Shown in pieces: positions 1-9,438 of a stretch of DNA of 64,000 nt (position 1 is the stretch's first letter; every line of letters starts with the position of its first letter). Source of the DNA: Planctomycetota bacterium. Its GTDB lineage: Bacteria > Planctomycetota > Phycisphaerae > Phycisphaerales > SM1A02. The notes beneath the pieces were generated by a model, which had not been told where the DNA came from, made no database searches, and saw only the letters and a list, made by a program, of their open reading frames with translations. Made by a program: the position numbers and the translations under genes. Location of the stretch: NCBI GenBank assembly GCA_016872835.1, contig VGYX01000002.1, forward strand, positions 62,001 to 126,000, read 5' to 3'.

Positions 1-2
1 AG

Positions 3-878
3 AAGGCCTACGAGGAGTTCCGCCGGATCATCTACGAGGCCTTCGACCAGTTCGTGAACAACGAGCTTGTGATCAGCGAGGCCGAGTCCACCATTCCCGA
101 CGAGGCGAAGGAGGGCCTGCTGGCGTGGATGCGCGAACTGCAGGAGAAGGAGATCGCCAGCCGCGGCGGCACGCGCAGCGAGGCGGAACGCAGCATCGAG
201 GAGGAGTTCCCCGGCATGACGATCGAGGACTTCACCAAGCGCCAGAAGAACGAGGCGCTGGCGAACGACCTGATGCGTCGGCGCGTGCGCCCGCGCGCGA
301 TCGTGAGCTGGCGCGACATCGACCGTCTCTACATGCGCAACTACGAGGTCTACAACCCGCCGCTGATGCTGCGCGTGGGTCGCATCGCGGTGCCCAAGGC
401 GGATCAGGCGAAGGTGGACCAGGTGAAGGCGCTCTTCGCCGAGGGGAAGACCTTCGAGGAGGTCGCCGCGGCGATGAACGTGCCCAACGGCGGCCTGTGG
501 CGCGAGTTCAAGCTGGGCGCGCAGGGGGTGGACGGCATCCCCGACCTGGTGGAGGACCTGAAGGTGCGCATCAAGGGCCTGAAACAGGGCGCGATCGACG
601 GTCCGGTCGAGCAGCGCGCGCAGGTCTCGTGGATGACGCTGTTCGCGTCGAAGCAAGCCGTGGCCCGCAGCATCTTCGACCCGCGCCTGCAGCTGCAGTT
701 GCGCCGACAGCTGGAGGGCGAACGCTTCGCGATCGAGCAGAACCGGTACCTGAACGCGCTTCGCACGCGGTGGATCGCCGAGGACCTGCTGCAGATGCGC
801 GAGCGCCTCTTCAACTTCGCGCTGGATCGCTACTGGCCGGGCCGGCGCCCCGCGGCGTCGAACGCCCTTGGCACGTGA
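3..878 (+). CDS. SurA-like peptidyl-prolyl isomerase, 5' truncated
   Basis: The reading frame is already open at the left edge, so the start lies outside the window. The visible 291 residues begin with a helical stretch rich in Glu, Arg and Lys, like the N-terminal chaperone domain of SurA/PrsA proteins (conserved spacing of a FxxxL/ER region and an 'SWRDIDRLYMRNYE' segment where the family has s..ei..yY). A parvulin-like part follows ('MLRVGRIAVP' then 'GLWREFKLG'). I infer a periplasmic folding factor for outer-membrane proteins. No signal peptide can be seen because the N-terminus is missing. The last 49 bases overlap tail-to-tail with yraN on the other strand. The family call rests on overall pattern rather than a diagnostic motif. 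Confidence 0.6.
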   Translation, partial: KAYEEFRRIIYEAFDQFVNNELVISEAESTIPDEAKEGLLAWMRELQEKEIASRGGTRSEAERSIEEEFPGMTIEDFTKRQKNEALANDLMRRRVRPRAIVSWRDIDRLYMRNYEVYNPPLMLRVGRIAVPKADQAKVDQVKALFAEGKTFEEVAAAMNVPNGGLWREFKLGAQGVDGIPDLVEDLKVRIKGLKQGAIDGPVEQRAQVSWMTLFASKQAVARSIFDPRLQLQLRRQLEGERFAIEQNRYLNALRTRWIAEDLLQMRERLFNFALDRYWPGRRPAASNALGT

Positions 879-1240
879 CGCAGCGACTCCGGGCGCCCCT
901 CGGCGTCGAGGGTGACGGCGATCACGTCGAAACGGACGGCACGACGGCGCAGCCCGGGTCGACACAGCAGCATGCGTGCGGCGGTTTCCAGATGGAGTCG
1001 CTTGCGTCGATCCACCCTGAGCTCAGGCGCGTGACGGCCGCCGCGGCGCGCCTTCACTTCGGTGAGGACCAGCGATCCGTCGGCTGGATCCGTGGACACC
1101 ACATCGACCTCCAGATGGCCCAGCCGAAGGTTTCGCGCGAGCACGTGATGCCCCAATCGCTCCAGCAGCGACACCGCGGCCTGTTCAGCGGCGAGGCCTG
1201 CGGCGCGTCGACGGTCGGGCGTGGGGCCGCTTGCATGCAT
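830..1240 (-). CDS. yraN: YraN/UPF0102 family nuclease-fold protein
   Basis: This 136-residue protein has the compact layout of the UPF0102 (YraN) family: a GxxxE helix, 'LLERLGHHVLARN', then the endonuclease-like core with an Asp in 'LEVDVV' and a Glu-x-Lys in 'VLTEVKAR'. These match the D...ExK metal site of restriction-endonuclease folds. Its precise job in most bacteria is unknown; it is often placed in DNA repair or recombination. The C-terminal coding end overlaps the upstream isomerase gene by 49 bases in opposite orientation. The start is the first ATG after a -10-like hexamer (CACGAT) that ends six bases upstream; no Shine-Dalgarno is present. Length is typical for the family (about 120). 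Confidence 0.85.
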   Translation of the reverse strand: MHASGPTPDRRRAAGLAAEQAAVSLLERLGHHVLARNLRLGHLEVDVVSTDPADGSLVLTEVKARRGGRHAPELRVDRRKRLHLETAARMLLCRPGLRRRAVRFDVIAVTLDAEGRPESLRHVPRAFDAAGRRPGQ

Positions 1241-1246
1241 GCGGGC

Positions 1247-1252
1247 ATCGTG
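1247..1252 (-). promoter_or_regulatory. -10-like hexamer for yraN, leaderless spacing
   Basis: On the minus strand the hexamer reads CACGAT and ends six bases before the yraN ATG. It is one base off the TANNNT pattern seen before many other genes here. The position implies a leaderless or near-leaderless transcript. Confidence 0.4.
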
Positions 1253-1298
1253 GCGCGCCCGCGCGGGGTTCGAGTCACTTCATGCCCTTTTTCGCTGC

Positions 1299-1304
1299 TA
1301 ATCT
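1299..1304 (+). promoter_or_regulatory. -10 hexamer TAATCT for the amidotransferase gene
   Basis: TAATCT ends nine bases before the ATG at 1314, inside a locally AT-richer patch. The mRNA leader would be only a few bases long, and no Shine-Dalgarno lies between. Confidence 0.5.
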
Positions 1305-1313
1305 TCCGGACCT

Positions 1314-2057
1314 ATGGCCATCGTCATCTTCGAGCACTCGGCGGACTGCCCGGCGGACATCCTGATCGACTCGCTTCGCGCCTTCGGGCAGAAGCTGCGC
1401 GTGGTGAAGTTGCATGCGGGGCAGCAGGTTCCGGCGGATCTCGATGACGTGCACGGCGTGGTCAGCCTTGGCGGTCCGCAGACCTTGCATGAGATGAGCG
1501 CGCCGTGGATGCAGGCCGAGATGGGCCTGCTGCGCGACGCGCACGGCGCCGGCATTCCAGTGCTGGGCCTGTGCCTCGGAGCGCAGCTGCTGGCTGCGGC
1601 GCTTGGTGGCGAGACCGGGCGCATGGCCGCGCCCGAAGTCGGCTGGAAGGAGATCTCGCTGAGTCCGCATGGCCGCGAGGATGCGCTGTTCGCCGGGCAG
1701 CAATGGAAAGGCCCGCAGTTCTGCTGGCACTCGGATCACGTGTCGAAGCTGCCCGAGGGCGCCACGCTGCTTGCGAGCAGCGCCGGCTGCAAGGTGCAGG
1801 CCTTCGCGGTGGGGCTGCGCAGCTACGGCATCCAGTACCACCCCGAGTGGAGTGCCGCGACCGTTCGCCGCGAGATCGAGACGGGCGCGGCCTCGGTGAA
1901 GGCGGCGGGCGAGAGTGCGGAGGCGCTGCTGGCGGACACCCAGCGGCTTGGTGCGCAGAGTGAGCGTCTGGCGCGGCGCTTCTTCGATGCCGTGAGCACG
2001 CTGCTGATGCCCGCGGATCGCATCAACAAGGGCATCGCGAAGGACATGCATCACTGA
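1314..2057 (+). CDS. Class I glutamine amidotransferase-like protein
   Basis: The 247-residue protein is a stand-alone class I glutamine amidotransferase domain of the GMP-synthase-like type. The nucleophile elbow 'GLCLGAQ' places the catalytic Cys at about residue 87, and 'YHPEW' supplies His176 and Glu178, so the Cys-His-Glu triad is complete. Such proteins release ammonia from glutamine for a partner synthase, or cleave gamma-glutamyl compounds. No partner synthase is adjacent, so the substrate is unknown. The C-terminal 60 residues form an extra helical segment after the domain. It faces the convergent polX gene 46 bases away. The start is the ATG nine bases after a TAATCT hexamer. Confidence 0.85.
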   Translation: MAIVIFEHSADCPADILIDSLRAFGQKLRVVKLHAGQQVPADLDDVHGVVSLGGPQTLHEMSAPWMQAEMGLLRDAHGAGIPVLGLCLGAQLLAAALGGETGRMAAPEVGWKEISLSPHGREDALFAGQQWKGPQFCWHSDHVSKLPEGATLLASSAGCKVQAFAVGLRSYGIQYHPEWSAATVRREIETGAASVKAAGESAEALLADTQRLGAQSERLARRFFDAVSTLLMPADRINKGIAKDMHH

Positions 2058-2103
2058 GCGTCGAACCGCGGGAACGTTGCCGCCGGCCGAGCCGACGCAA
2101 GGC

Positions 2104-3852
2104 TCACCGCCCGCGTGACGTTCGCCACGCCTCGAACCGCTTCCAAGGCCAGGCGTTCACGCAGTGTTCGAGGGTCAGACTTCCGCGCCGCCCGGTGGTC
2201 ACGCCGAAGCGCAGCAGGTCGAAGTTGTCGAGGGCGTGCGCGTCGGTGTTGATGCTGATCAGGCAGCCCGCGGCCAGCGCCGCGTGCACCAGCTGATCGC
2301 GCAGATCGAGGCGCATGGGTTTGGCGTTGATCTCGAGCGCCACGCGGGCCTTCGAGGCCGCCGCGAACACCGCCTGCCAGTCGGGCTCCAGCCCTGGTCG
2401 CCCGCCGATGATGCGGCCGCTGGGGTGACCGATCACGCGAACGTGTGGGTTGGCGATGGCCGCCAGCAGTCGCTGCGTGGCCGCTTCCGAACTCTGCTTC
2501 AGCGCGGTGTGCGGGCTGGCCACCACCCAGTCGAGTTCGGCCAGCACATCGTCGGGATAGTCCAGATGACCGTCCGCCAGGATGTCCACCTCGCTGCCCG
2601 CCAGTGCATGGATGCCTCCCACGCGCTTGCCTGCGGCGCGCACGGCCTTGGCATGCTCGAGCAGTCGTTCCTCGGAGAGGCCGTTCGCCTGCGCGCTGCT
2701 GCGGCTGTGATCGGTGATCGCGATGCAGTCGAAGCCGCGACGCTTGGCCTCGCCGATGATCGACTCGATCGTCTCGAAGCCGTCGCTGGCGGTGGTGTGA
2801 CAGTGGAGTTCGCGGCGAATGTCGGTGACCTGAATCAGGCTCGCCGGCGCGGGCGCCAAGCCGTTCCGCGACTCGCGCAGTTCGGGCGGGATCCACGGCA
2901 GATCGAGCGCCTTGTAGATGGCTTCCTCGGTGGCGGCCGCCACGGGCTTCACGCCGCGCTCCTGCGGAGGCTCGGGCTGTCCGTCATCTGGGAAGAGGCC
3001 GTACTCGTTCAGGCGCTGGCGGCGCTCCTGCGCGCGTTCGCGCAGCAGCACGTTGTGCTCCTTGCTTCCGGTGAAGTAGAGGAGCGCGGCACCCCAGGCC
3101 GCGGGCTCGACGGCGCGGAGGTCCACTTGCAGGCCGCTCTGCAGGCGCACGCTCGACTTGGTGTCTCCGTGCGCGAGCACCTTCGCCACGTCCGGGCGGC
3201 TCACGAACGCGTCCATGACCGGCTTGGGTTTCGTGGTGGCCACCAGCAGATCGATGTCGCCGATCGTCTCCTTGCCGCGGCGCAGACTGCCCGCGAAGGC
3301 CGCTTCCTTCACGCCAGGCAGGGCGGCCAGCGCGGCCACCAGCGCCTCGGCGATTGGCAGCGCATCGCCCAGACGCGCGCGCGCGGCGGCGGTCTCCAGA
3401 AACGCGAGGTTCTCGCGGATGTTCTGGAGAGTCTTGGCGCCCATCCGCGGCAGTCCCTCCAGGGCGCCGGACTCGAGCTTCGCCTTCAGCGTGGCCAGAT
3501 CGGTCACGCCGCCCTGATCCCAAAGCAGCTTCACGGTCTTGGGGCCAAGGCCCGGCACGCGGAGCACGCCCATGAGCCCCTCGGGCAGTTTCGCGAGCAG
3601 TTCGGCGTGCTCGTGCATGCGCCCCGTGGTGGCGAACTCCACGATCTTGCGCGCACTGCTGGCGCCGATGCCGGCGATCGACTCGAGCGTCTTCACGTCG
3701 GTGCGAGCGAGCGCCGCGAGGTCCTCGGCCGCGTCCTCGGCCGTGCGGGCGACCTTGCGCAGCGCGTTCACGCGGAAGGCGTTCTCGCCCAGGAGCTCAA
3801 GGGCGTCGGCCATCTCGGCGAAGAGTCGGGCGATGTCCGCGTTGGCGCTCAC
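2104..3852 (-). CDS. polX: DNA polymerase X family protein (PolX) with PHP domain
   Basis: The 582-residue protein has the bacterial PolX order. First come helix-hairpin-helix motifs ('[13 protein letters not shown]', '[12 protein letters not shown]'). Next is the polymerase-beta nucleotidyltransferase core with '[17 protein letters not shown]', carrying the GS..RR...DxD metal site. A C-terminal PHP phosphoesterase domain begins at '[12 protein letters not shown]' and continues with 'CIAITDHS', giving the His-x-His and Asp-His metal ligands. The family fills short gaps in base-excision repair and has 3'-5' exonuclease activity from the PHP domain. I chose the GTG at 3852. The frame stays open another 31 codons upstream, but those would run into the tRNA-Arg gene. 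The resulting length matches known PolX proteins (about 570-580). Confidence 0.93.
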   Translation of the reverse strand: MSANADIARLFAEMADALELLGENAFRVNALRKVARTAEDAAEDLAALARTDVKTLESIAGIGASSARKIVEFATTGRMHEHAELLAKLPEGLMGVLRVPGLGPKTVKLLWDQGGVTDLATLKAKLESGALEGLPRMGAKTLQNIRENLAFLETAAARARLGDALPIAEALVAALAALPGVKEAAFAGSLRRGKETIGDIDLLVATTKPKPVMDAFVSRPDVAKVLAHGDTKSSVRLQSGLQVDLRAVEPAAWGAALLYFTGSKEHNVLLRERAQERRQRLNEYGLFPDDGQPEPPQERGVKPVAAATEEAIYKALDLPWIPPELRESRNGLAPAPASLIQVTDIRRELHCHTTASDGFETIESIIGEAKRRGFDCIAITDHSRSSAQANGLSEERLLEHAKAVRAAGKRVGGIHALAGSEVDILADGHLDYPDDVLAELDWVVASPHTALKQSSEAATQRLLAAIANPHVRVIGHPSGRIIGGRPGLEPDWQAVFAAASKARVALEINAKPMRLDLRDQLVHAALAAGCLISINTDAHALDNFDLLRFGVTTGRRGSLTLEHCVNAWPWKRFEAWRTSRGR

Positions 3853-3912
3853 GGGCGACGAGTCTCCCAAAAAGGCGAGCCGCCGAGGGCCTCTCGGCGG
3901 CGTCGATCGAAG

Positions 3913-3986
3913 CGCGGCTGGCGGGACTCGAACCTGCAACCCCAAGCTTCGTAGGCTTGTGCTCTATCCAATTGAGCTACAGCCGC
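3913..3986 (-). tRNA. tRNA-Arg (anticodon ACG)
   Basis: On the minus strand a complete cloverleaf folds: a 7-bp acceptor stem GCGGCTG/CAGCCGC with discriminator G, a D-arm with AGCTCAATTGGATAGAGC, an anticodon stem CAAGC/GCTTG around loop CTACGAA (anticodon ACG), and a T-loop TTCGAGT. The T-stem has one A-C mismatch. CCA is not encoded. ACG is the form in which A34 is normally edited to inosine by TadA to read CGU, CGC and CGA. Confidence 0.95.
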
Positions 3987-3997
3987 GGGGGTCGGAA

Positions 3998-4003
3998 AGT
4001 GTA
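3998..4003 (-). promoter_or_regulatory. -10 hexamer TACACT for tRNA-Arg(ACG)
   Basis: TACACT on the minus strand ends eleven bases before the mature tRNA 5' end, a normal distance for a tRNA promoter with a short 5' leader removed by RNase P. I see no clear -35 box. Confidence 0.45.
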
Positions 4004-4016
4004 GCGAAAGCCCGGT

Positions 4017-5594
4017 TCAGCGGGAAGCGGCCTGAAGCGCGTCAGGCTGGGCGGCGGCGCCCATCTTCTGGGGCACACCCGCGGCCTTCTCGATCTGCGA
4101 AACCAGACGGTTCATGAAGAGCGGCAGCACGAGCACACCCACGCCGAACACCACGGCGGCAAGACGCGGCCCGGCGCTTGGAGTCTTCACCACGCCCTCG
4201 GCGGCGGCACCGCTCGGCGCCAAGATCGGCACGCCCGCCAGGCGAAGGTAGTACAGCACGCTCACCACGCTGTTCACCGCGGCGATCACGACGAGCGGCG
4301 TGTGCCCTGACTTCACGACCGCGATGAAGAGCACCAGCTTCGCCCAGAAGCCCAGGAAGGGCGGCATGCCCATCAGCGAGGCGCTTCCGACCGCAAGCCA
4401 GGTGGCCGCGCCGGGGTGACGGCGAGCCAGGCCCGCGAGGTCCTCGACCTTCTCGACCTCCTGCCCGTTGCGCTCGATGCCCGAGAGGGCGCCGAAGATC
4501 GCGTTGTTGTTCACGCCATAGGCCAGCAGGTAGAGGAGCAGGGCGGGCAGGCCGAGTTCCGGACCCGCCACGATCGCCATGAGCATGTACCCCGAGTGCG
4601 CGATGCTGCTGTAGGCCAGCATGCGCTTGGCGCTGCGCTGCAGCAGTGCGCCAACGTTGCCAAGGGTCATGGTGAGCACGGTCACCATCCAGAGCGTGGC
4701 TTGAAGGGCTGGCGGCAGGCCGTTGCCCGCGTTGGACATGCCGCCCCATCCGGCGGCGTCGACCACCAGCAGCAGCGCGCTGAAGCCTGCCATCTTGGGC
4801 AGGAACGACAGGAAGCCGGTCACCGGAGCTGCCGCACCCTCGTAGACGTCGGGGGCGTAGAAGTGCATCGGAGCCGCGGCCAGCTTGAAGCAGAGTGCGA
4901 TGGCCACGAGCAGCAGGCCGATCGTGCCGACCGCGTCGATGCCGCCCATCGCGGATTGCTGCGCGAGCGCGGCGCGAATCTCGGTGAGCTGCAGCGAGCC
5001 GGTGCTGCCATAGATCAGCGCGAAGCCGTACACCAGAATCGCGGTGCTGAGCGCGCCCAGGAAGAAATACTTCACGGCGGCCTCCTGCGCGCGGCGGGTG
5101 CCGCGGCTCATGGCCACCATGATGTAGGTCGGAAGGCTGGTGAGTTCGAGCGCCAGGAAGAGCCAGATCAGGTCGGGGCTGCCGGGGATCAGCAGGGCAC
5201 CGCAGATCGACAGCAGCATGAACGCGAAGAACTCGCCGCGCACCACGCGAATCGGATCGAAGGGCGCCACGCCACGCGCGACCGCTTCCTCGTAACGACG
5301 GTCCACCAGTCCGGCGGCCAGCGCGGCGCCACCCACGCCCATCAGCAGGATGAGTCCGCGCGCGAACGGACCCACGCCGGGCAACAGCAGTCCGGCCGTG
5401 GTCGATCCGCCCCAGCCCTTGGTGAGCGCCACCAGCGCGGCGATGAGCGTGAGGACCGACAGGAACGGCGTCGCGGCGCGGACGGAGCGCTTGGGGCTGA
5501 GCCCAGTCACGCTGACCACCACGCTTCCGCCGAAGACGATCATCTCGGGCACGAGCGAGCCGATACGCTCGGCGACGGTCACGGCAGCGCTCAT
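4017..5594 (-). CDS. nuoN: NADH-quinone oxidoreductase subunit N
   Basis: NuoN is one of the three antiporter-like subunits in the membrane arm of respiratory complex I. The 525-residue product has 13-14 predicted membrane segments. It shows the proton-channel motif region 'KYFFLGALSTAILVYGFALIYG' (in two parts: a conserved Lys in a broken helix and the Gly-rich turn). Further conserved Lys residues lie in the middle helices ('ALCFKLAAAPMHFYAPDVYEGA', again read as two pieces). Length is slightly above E. coli NuoN (485). The start ATG overlaps the nuoM stop in ATGA, which fixes both genes in one operon. It is the last gene of nuoJKLMN; the next feature downstream is tRNA-Arg. Confidence 0.96.
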   Translation of the reverse strand: MSAAVTVAERIGSLVPEMIVFGGSVVVSVTGLSPKRSVRAATPFLSVLTLIAALVALTKGWGGSTTAGLLLPGVGPFARGLILLMGVGGAALAAGLVDRRYEEAVARGVAPFDPIRVVRGEFFAFMLLSICGALLIPGSPDLIWLFLALELTSLPTYIMVAMSRGTRRAQEAAVKYFFLGALSTAILVYGFALIYGSTGSLQLTEIRAALAQQSAMGGIDAVGTIGLLLVAIALCFKLAAAPMHFYAPDVYEGAAAPVTGFLSFLPKMAGFSALLLVVDAAGWGGMSNAGNGLPPALQATLWMVTVLTMTLGNVGALLQRSAKRMLAYSSIAHSGYMLMAIVAGPELGLPALLLYLLAYGVNNNAIFGALSGIERNGQEVEKVEDLAGLARRHPGAATWLAVGSASLMGMPPFLGFWAKLVLFIAVVKSGHTPLVVIAAVNSVVSVLYYLRLAGVPILAPSGAAAEGVVKTPSAGPRLAAVVFGVGVLVLPLFMNRLVSQIEKAAGVPQKMGAAAQPDALQAASR

Positions 5595-7228
5595 CGCGAG
5601 ACCTCCTGGGCCTGCAGCGCGACCTTCGCGGGCGCGGTCTTGCCGTGCGCCGCGTTCCACGCGTTCACCTTCTCGGGGAAGGCCACCAGCGCGTTGGCCG
5701 CCGATGGTTCGGTGACATCCAGCATGATCTTCGGATAGACGCCGATGCCGAGGCAGGCCGCCGCGATCGGCACCAGGATCGCGATCTCGCGGAACGAGAG
5801 ATCGCGCGGAAGTCCCCCGTGGCCCTTGTCGCCGTGCGCGTGCTCGTGCGGGTCGTCGTGGGCACCGGGGACCTTCAACGGACCCCAGACGATCTTGCCC
5901 AGCAGGAGCAGCAGGTACATCGCGCCAAGGATCAGGCCCACGCCCGCCACGACGGCGAACCACGGACCCATCACGCCAGGATAGCCGGCGGGCTGGTCAT
6001 GCTCCGCGACGAACGTTCCCATGAGGCAGAGGAACTCGCCCACGAAGCCGTTCAGGCCGGGCAGGCCCACGCTCGCCAGCGTGAAGATCACCATGAAGGT
6101 CGACCAGATCGGCATGTGCCGCGCCAGGCCGCTCATCGCGTCCATTTCCTTGGTGTGGAAGCGCTCGTACATCATGCCGATGCAGAGGAAGAGCGCGCCG
6201 GTCGAGAGACCGTGGCACACCATGTACATCACTGAGCCCTGCATGCCGATCGGGTTGAAGGCGAAGAGGCCCATCACCACGAATCCCATGTGGCTCACGG
6301 AGGAGTAGGCGATCAGCTTCTTCGCGTCGGTCTGGACCCAGCAGACCATCGCGGTGACCAGGATCGCCAGCACGCCCAGCACGCCGAAGAACGTGGCGAG
6401 CTCCACCGCGCCGGCCGGCGCCATCGGCAGCGCGAGCCGGTACACGCCGTAGGTGCCGAGCTTCAGCAGCACGGCCGCCAGGATCACGCTGCCGCCGGTG
6501 GGCGCCTGGTCGTGCGCCAGAGGCAGCCACGTGTGCACGGGGAACACCGGCGTCTTGATCGCGAAGCCCGCCATGAGCCCGAGGAACACCCAGAACTGCT
6601 CGCGGTTGCTCAGCGACTCGCTGCCGAACTTGGTCAGGCCCGCGATGCTGAAGTCCCACGCGCCGCTCGCGTCGGCCGCCCGCGCCGCAACGTAGATCGC
6701 GGCGGCGAGCGTGAAGATGCTTCCCATGAAGGTGAAGATGAAGAACTTGATCGCGGCGGCGCGACGCTGCTGGCCGCCCCAGATCGAGATCAGGAAGTAC
6801 ATCGGCACCAGCGTGAACTCGTAGCCCACGAAGAACAGGATCAGGTCACGGCTCAGGAAGGCGAGCATCAGCGCCGCCTCGAGCAGCATGAACCAGCCGT
6901 AGTACTCGCGCTCGCGTTCGGTGACCGCCGTGAAGCTGCCCGCGAGCGTGAGCGGCATCATGAAGGTGGTCAGGAGCAGCAGCAGCATGTTCACGCTGTC
7001 GCCGCCAAGCAACATGTTCACGCCGAAGGCCTTCAGCGCGCCGCCCTCGTTGGTGTTCGGCCAGTAGTTGCCGGTTCGCCACTCGGGGAACTGCACCGCC
7101 ACCACCACGCTGAGCGCGAACACCGCGAGCGAGGCCACGAAGGCGGTCCACTTGGCCCAGCGGGCAGGGCCGAGGGCCGCCGCCGCAGCGCCGATCACTG
7201 GAAGCACGATCAGCCCGAGCGGATTCAC
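5591..7228 (-). CDS. nuoM: NADH-quinone oxidoreductase subunit M
   Basis: NuoM is the middle antiporter-like subunit of complex I. The 545-residue protein has about 14 membrane helices. It carries the signature 'FVGYEFTLVPMYFLI' with the key Glu of helix 5, 'KTPVFPVHTWLPLAHDQAPT', and 'KKLIAYSSVSHMGF' with its channel Lys. A His-rich loop ('DDPHEHAHGDKGHG') sits between the last helices. The GTG start is chosen because it overlaps the nuoL stop as GTGA, as at every other junction in this operon. The frame is open further upstream, but only through nuoL coding sequence. The gene ends in ATGA with nuoN. Confidence 0.96.
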   Translation of the reverse strand: MNPLGLIVLPVIGAAAAALGPARWAKWTAFVASLAVFALSVVVAVQFPEWRTGNYWPNTNEGGALKAFGVNMLLGGDSVNMLLLLLTTFMMPLTLAGSFTAVTEREREYYGWFMLLEAALMLAFLSRDLILFFVGYEFTLVPMYFLISIWGGQQRRAAAIKFFIFTFMGSIFTLAAAIYVAARAADASGAWDFSIAGLTKFGSESLSNREQFWVFLGLMAGFAIKTPVFPVHTWLPLAHDQAPTGGSVILAAVLLKLGTYGVYRLALPMAPAGAVELATFFGVLGVLAILVTAMVCWVQTDAKKLIAYSSVSHMGFVVMGLFAFNPIGMQGSVMYMVCHGLSTGALFLCIGMMYERFHTKEMDAMSGLARHMPIWSTFMVIFTLASVGLPGLNGFVGEFLCLMGTFVAEHDQPAGYPGVMGPWFAVVAGVGLILGAMYLLLLLGKIVWGPLKVPGAHDDPHEHAHGDKGHGGLPRDLSFREIAILVPIAAACLGIGVYPKIMLDVTEPSAANALVAFPEKVNAWNAAHGKTAPAKVALQAQEVSR

Positions 7229-9438
7229 GCGGCACCTCCCGTTGCGCCAAGCCACTTCCACGCGACCCAGGCCAGCACCAGCACCAGGCCGCCGGCCATC
7301 GTGCCCGCGTAGCCCTGCAGCGCGCCGTTGTACAGCGGCTGGAAGAGCCGTCCCATCGCGACCGGCACGCGACCAAGGCCGTTCACAAGCAGGCCGTCGA
7401 TGAAGTGGCGATCGAAGAAGTGCAGCAGATGGCTCGTGACCCACGCCGGCAGACGGAAGAGAGCGTGGTAGAGCTCATCCACGTACCACTTGTTCTCCAT
7501 CGAGGTGGGCAGCCACCTCGTGAGGCCGTTCGAGAGCAGGGCGGTGCGCAGGCGATCCGCCATGCGGCGGTCGAGCAGGTGGATCCACAGCGCGATCGCG
7601 ATGCCGCCCAGGCAGGCCCCGGTGCCGAACACCGTCACGAGCTTGTGTGGATCCATGCCAAAGGCGACGGGCTCGGTCACGTGGTCCACGCCGGCCGCAC
7701 GAACGGCGCTCGAGTTGGAGACCATCTCCTGCACCCAGTTCTGCTCGCCACGCAGCGCCTGGATGCCCGGCACGCCCGCAAGGATCGCGCCCGCGCAGAT
7801 CAGCAGCAGCACCGAATTGATCGCAAGGCGCGGCGCGTGCGGATGGAACGCGCCGCCGTGATCGTCATGGCCATGCGCGTCATCACCGTGCGCGGCGTGA
7901 CCGTGCGCATCGTGTGCAGGGTCGTCGTGGCCGTGATCCTCGTCGCCGGGGGCGTAGGCCACGGGACCCGCGCACACGCGGAACCACACGCGGAAGGTGT
8001 AGTAGGCCGTGAGCGCCGCAGTGCCCAAGCCGATCCATCCAAGCATCTGGAAGCGCGGGCTGCTCATCGCCTGCACCAGGATCAGGTCCTTCGAGAAGAA
8101 TCCGGCGCTGTAGGGGAACGCGGACAGCCAGAGGCATCCGATGAGCATCGTCCAGCTGACGATGCGGAAGCCCGGCACGCGGCGAAGTCCCGAGAGGTGA
8201 CGAAGGTCCAGCTGTCCGGCGAAGCCGTGCATCACCGCGCCGGCCGTCAGGAAGAGCAGCGCCTTGAAGAACGCGTGGGTGAACACGTGGTACGCGGCGC
8301 CGAAGGCCGTGCCCACGCCGAGCCCCATGAACATGTAGCCCAGCTGACTGATCGTGCTGTAGGCGAAGACGCGCTTGATGTCGTACTGCGCCATGCCGAT
8401 CGTGGCGGCAAGCAGCGCGGTGAGCGCGCCGATCCAGCCCACGGTGGCCATCGCGTCGGGGTGCAGCGAGAACAGCGGCTGCATGCGCGCGATCAGGTAC
8501 ACGCCCGCGGTCACCATGGTGGCCGCGTGGATGAGCGCGCTGACGGGCGTGGGGCCTTCCATGGCGTCGGGCAGCCAGGTGAAGAGCGGCAGCTGGGCGC
8601 TCTTGCCGAAGGCACCGAGCATCAGGCAGAATGGGATGAGCGAGCGATCCCAGCCACCCACGCCGCGCGCCGCGTCGTCGAAGGCCTGGAAGAGCGCACC
8701 GAACTCGACGGTGCCGTAGTTCACCCAGATCAGCCAGATGCCGACCGCCAGGCCGAGATCGCCCACGCGGTTCATGATGAAGGCCTTCTTGGCCGCGGCC
8801 ACCGCCGATGGCTTGCGGTAGTAGAACCCGATGAGCAGGTAGCTCGCCAGACCCACGCCTTCCCATCCGAAGTAGAGCAGCACCAGATTGTCGGCCATCA
8901 CCAGCGCGCTCATGGCCAGCAGGAACACGCTGACGCCGAAGAAGAATCGCGCGTAGCCGGGGCCGCGCTCGGCCTCCATGTATTCGCTGGCGTAGAGCGC
9001 GATCAGCGTGCCAAGACCGGTCACGAAGAGCATCCACAGCAGCGTGAGGCTGTCGATGTACAGGCTCACGTCGGCCTGGAAGCTCTTCCACGGGCCGCCA
9101 CCCCAGCCGAAATTCATCCAGTCCCACAGATGCACCGTGACGGGCGCGGCACCGGGGCCGCGCGCCAGATACAGCTTCAGCACCAGCGCGAAGGCCGAGC
9201 CGAGCGCCAGCACGGTGCAGATGGCCGGCAGCTTGTTCTTCACGCGGAATGCGGCGCAGAGCGCGCAGAGCACCGCGCTGATCGCCGGCAGCGCCAGCAC
9301 CCAACCCATCCACGCCAGCGAGGGATCCGCAGTCGCGGCCACGATCGGCGCGTCAGCAAGTGAAGCGTGCGCTGCATCACCGCCGCCTCCGGGCGCGAGC
9401 GTGAGGGAATGCGCAAGCATCGAAGCGGCGAACGTCAT
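7225..9438 (-). CDS. nuoL: NADH-quinone oxidoreductase subunit L
   Basis: NuoL is the distal antiporter-like subunit of complex I, with the long amphipathic helix that runs along the membrane arm. The 737-residue protein contains the family signatures 'FFGVSVFLLAMSALVMADNL', 'WEGVGLASYLLIGFYY', 'KSAQLPLFTWLPDAMEGPTPVSALIHAATMVTAGVYL' (read in parts) and 'KRVFAYSTISQLGYMFMG'. A striking His/Asp-rich segment of about 35 residues lies near residue 480 ('HDDPAHDAHGHAAHGDDAHG'), which could bind metal. An N-terminal extension of about 35 residues precedes the first conserved helix. The ATG overlaps the nuoK stop (ATGA), and the stop overlaps the nuoM start. Confidence 0.96.
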   Translation of the reverse strand: MTFAASMLAHSLTLAPGGGGDAAHASLADAPIVAATADPSLAWMGWVLALPAISAVLCALCAAFRVKNKLPAICTVLALGSAFALVLKLYLARGPGAAPVTVHLWDWMNFGWGGGPWKSFQADVSLYIDSLTLLWMLFVTGLGTLIALYASEYMEAERGPGYARFFFGVSVFLLAMSALVMADNLVLLYFGWEGVGLASYLLIGFYYRKPSAVAAAKKAFIMNRVGDLGLAVGIWLIWVNYGTVEFGALFQAFDDAARGVGGWDRSLIPFCLMLGAFGKSAQLPLFTWLPDAMEGPTPVSALIHAATMVTAGVYLIARMQPLFSLHPDAMATVGWIGALTALLAATIGMAQYDIKRVFAYSTISQLGYMFMGLGVGTAFGAAYHVFTHAFFKALLFLTAGAVMHGFAGQLDLRHLSGLRRVPGFRIVSWTMLIGCLWLSAFPYSAGFFSKDLILVQAMSSPRFQMLGWIGLGTAALTAYYTFRVWFRVCAGPVAYAPGDEDHGHDDPAHDAHGHAAHGDDAHGHDDHGGAFHPHAPRLAINSVLLLICAGAILAGVPGIQALRGEQNWVQEMVSNSSAVRAAGVDHVTEPVAFGMDPHKLVTVFGTGACLGGIAIALWIHLLDRRMADRLRTALLSNGLTRWLPTSMENKWYVDELYHALFRLPAWVTSHLLHFFDRHFIDGLLVNGLGRVPVAMGRLFQPLYNGALQGYAGTMAGGLVLVLAWVAWKWLGATGGAA

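Noticed and set aside
3853-3945. N-terminal extension of polX by 31 codons
   Set aside because: It would read through part of the tRNA-Arg gene and is not part of the PolX fold; the GTG at 3852 gives the normal length.
2164-9363. Long open frames on the plus strand opposite polX and the nuo genes
   Set aside because: They lie antisense to clearly conserved proteins, have Arg/His/Gln-rich compositions typical of shadow frames in GC-rich DNA, and show no domain motifs.
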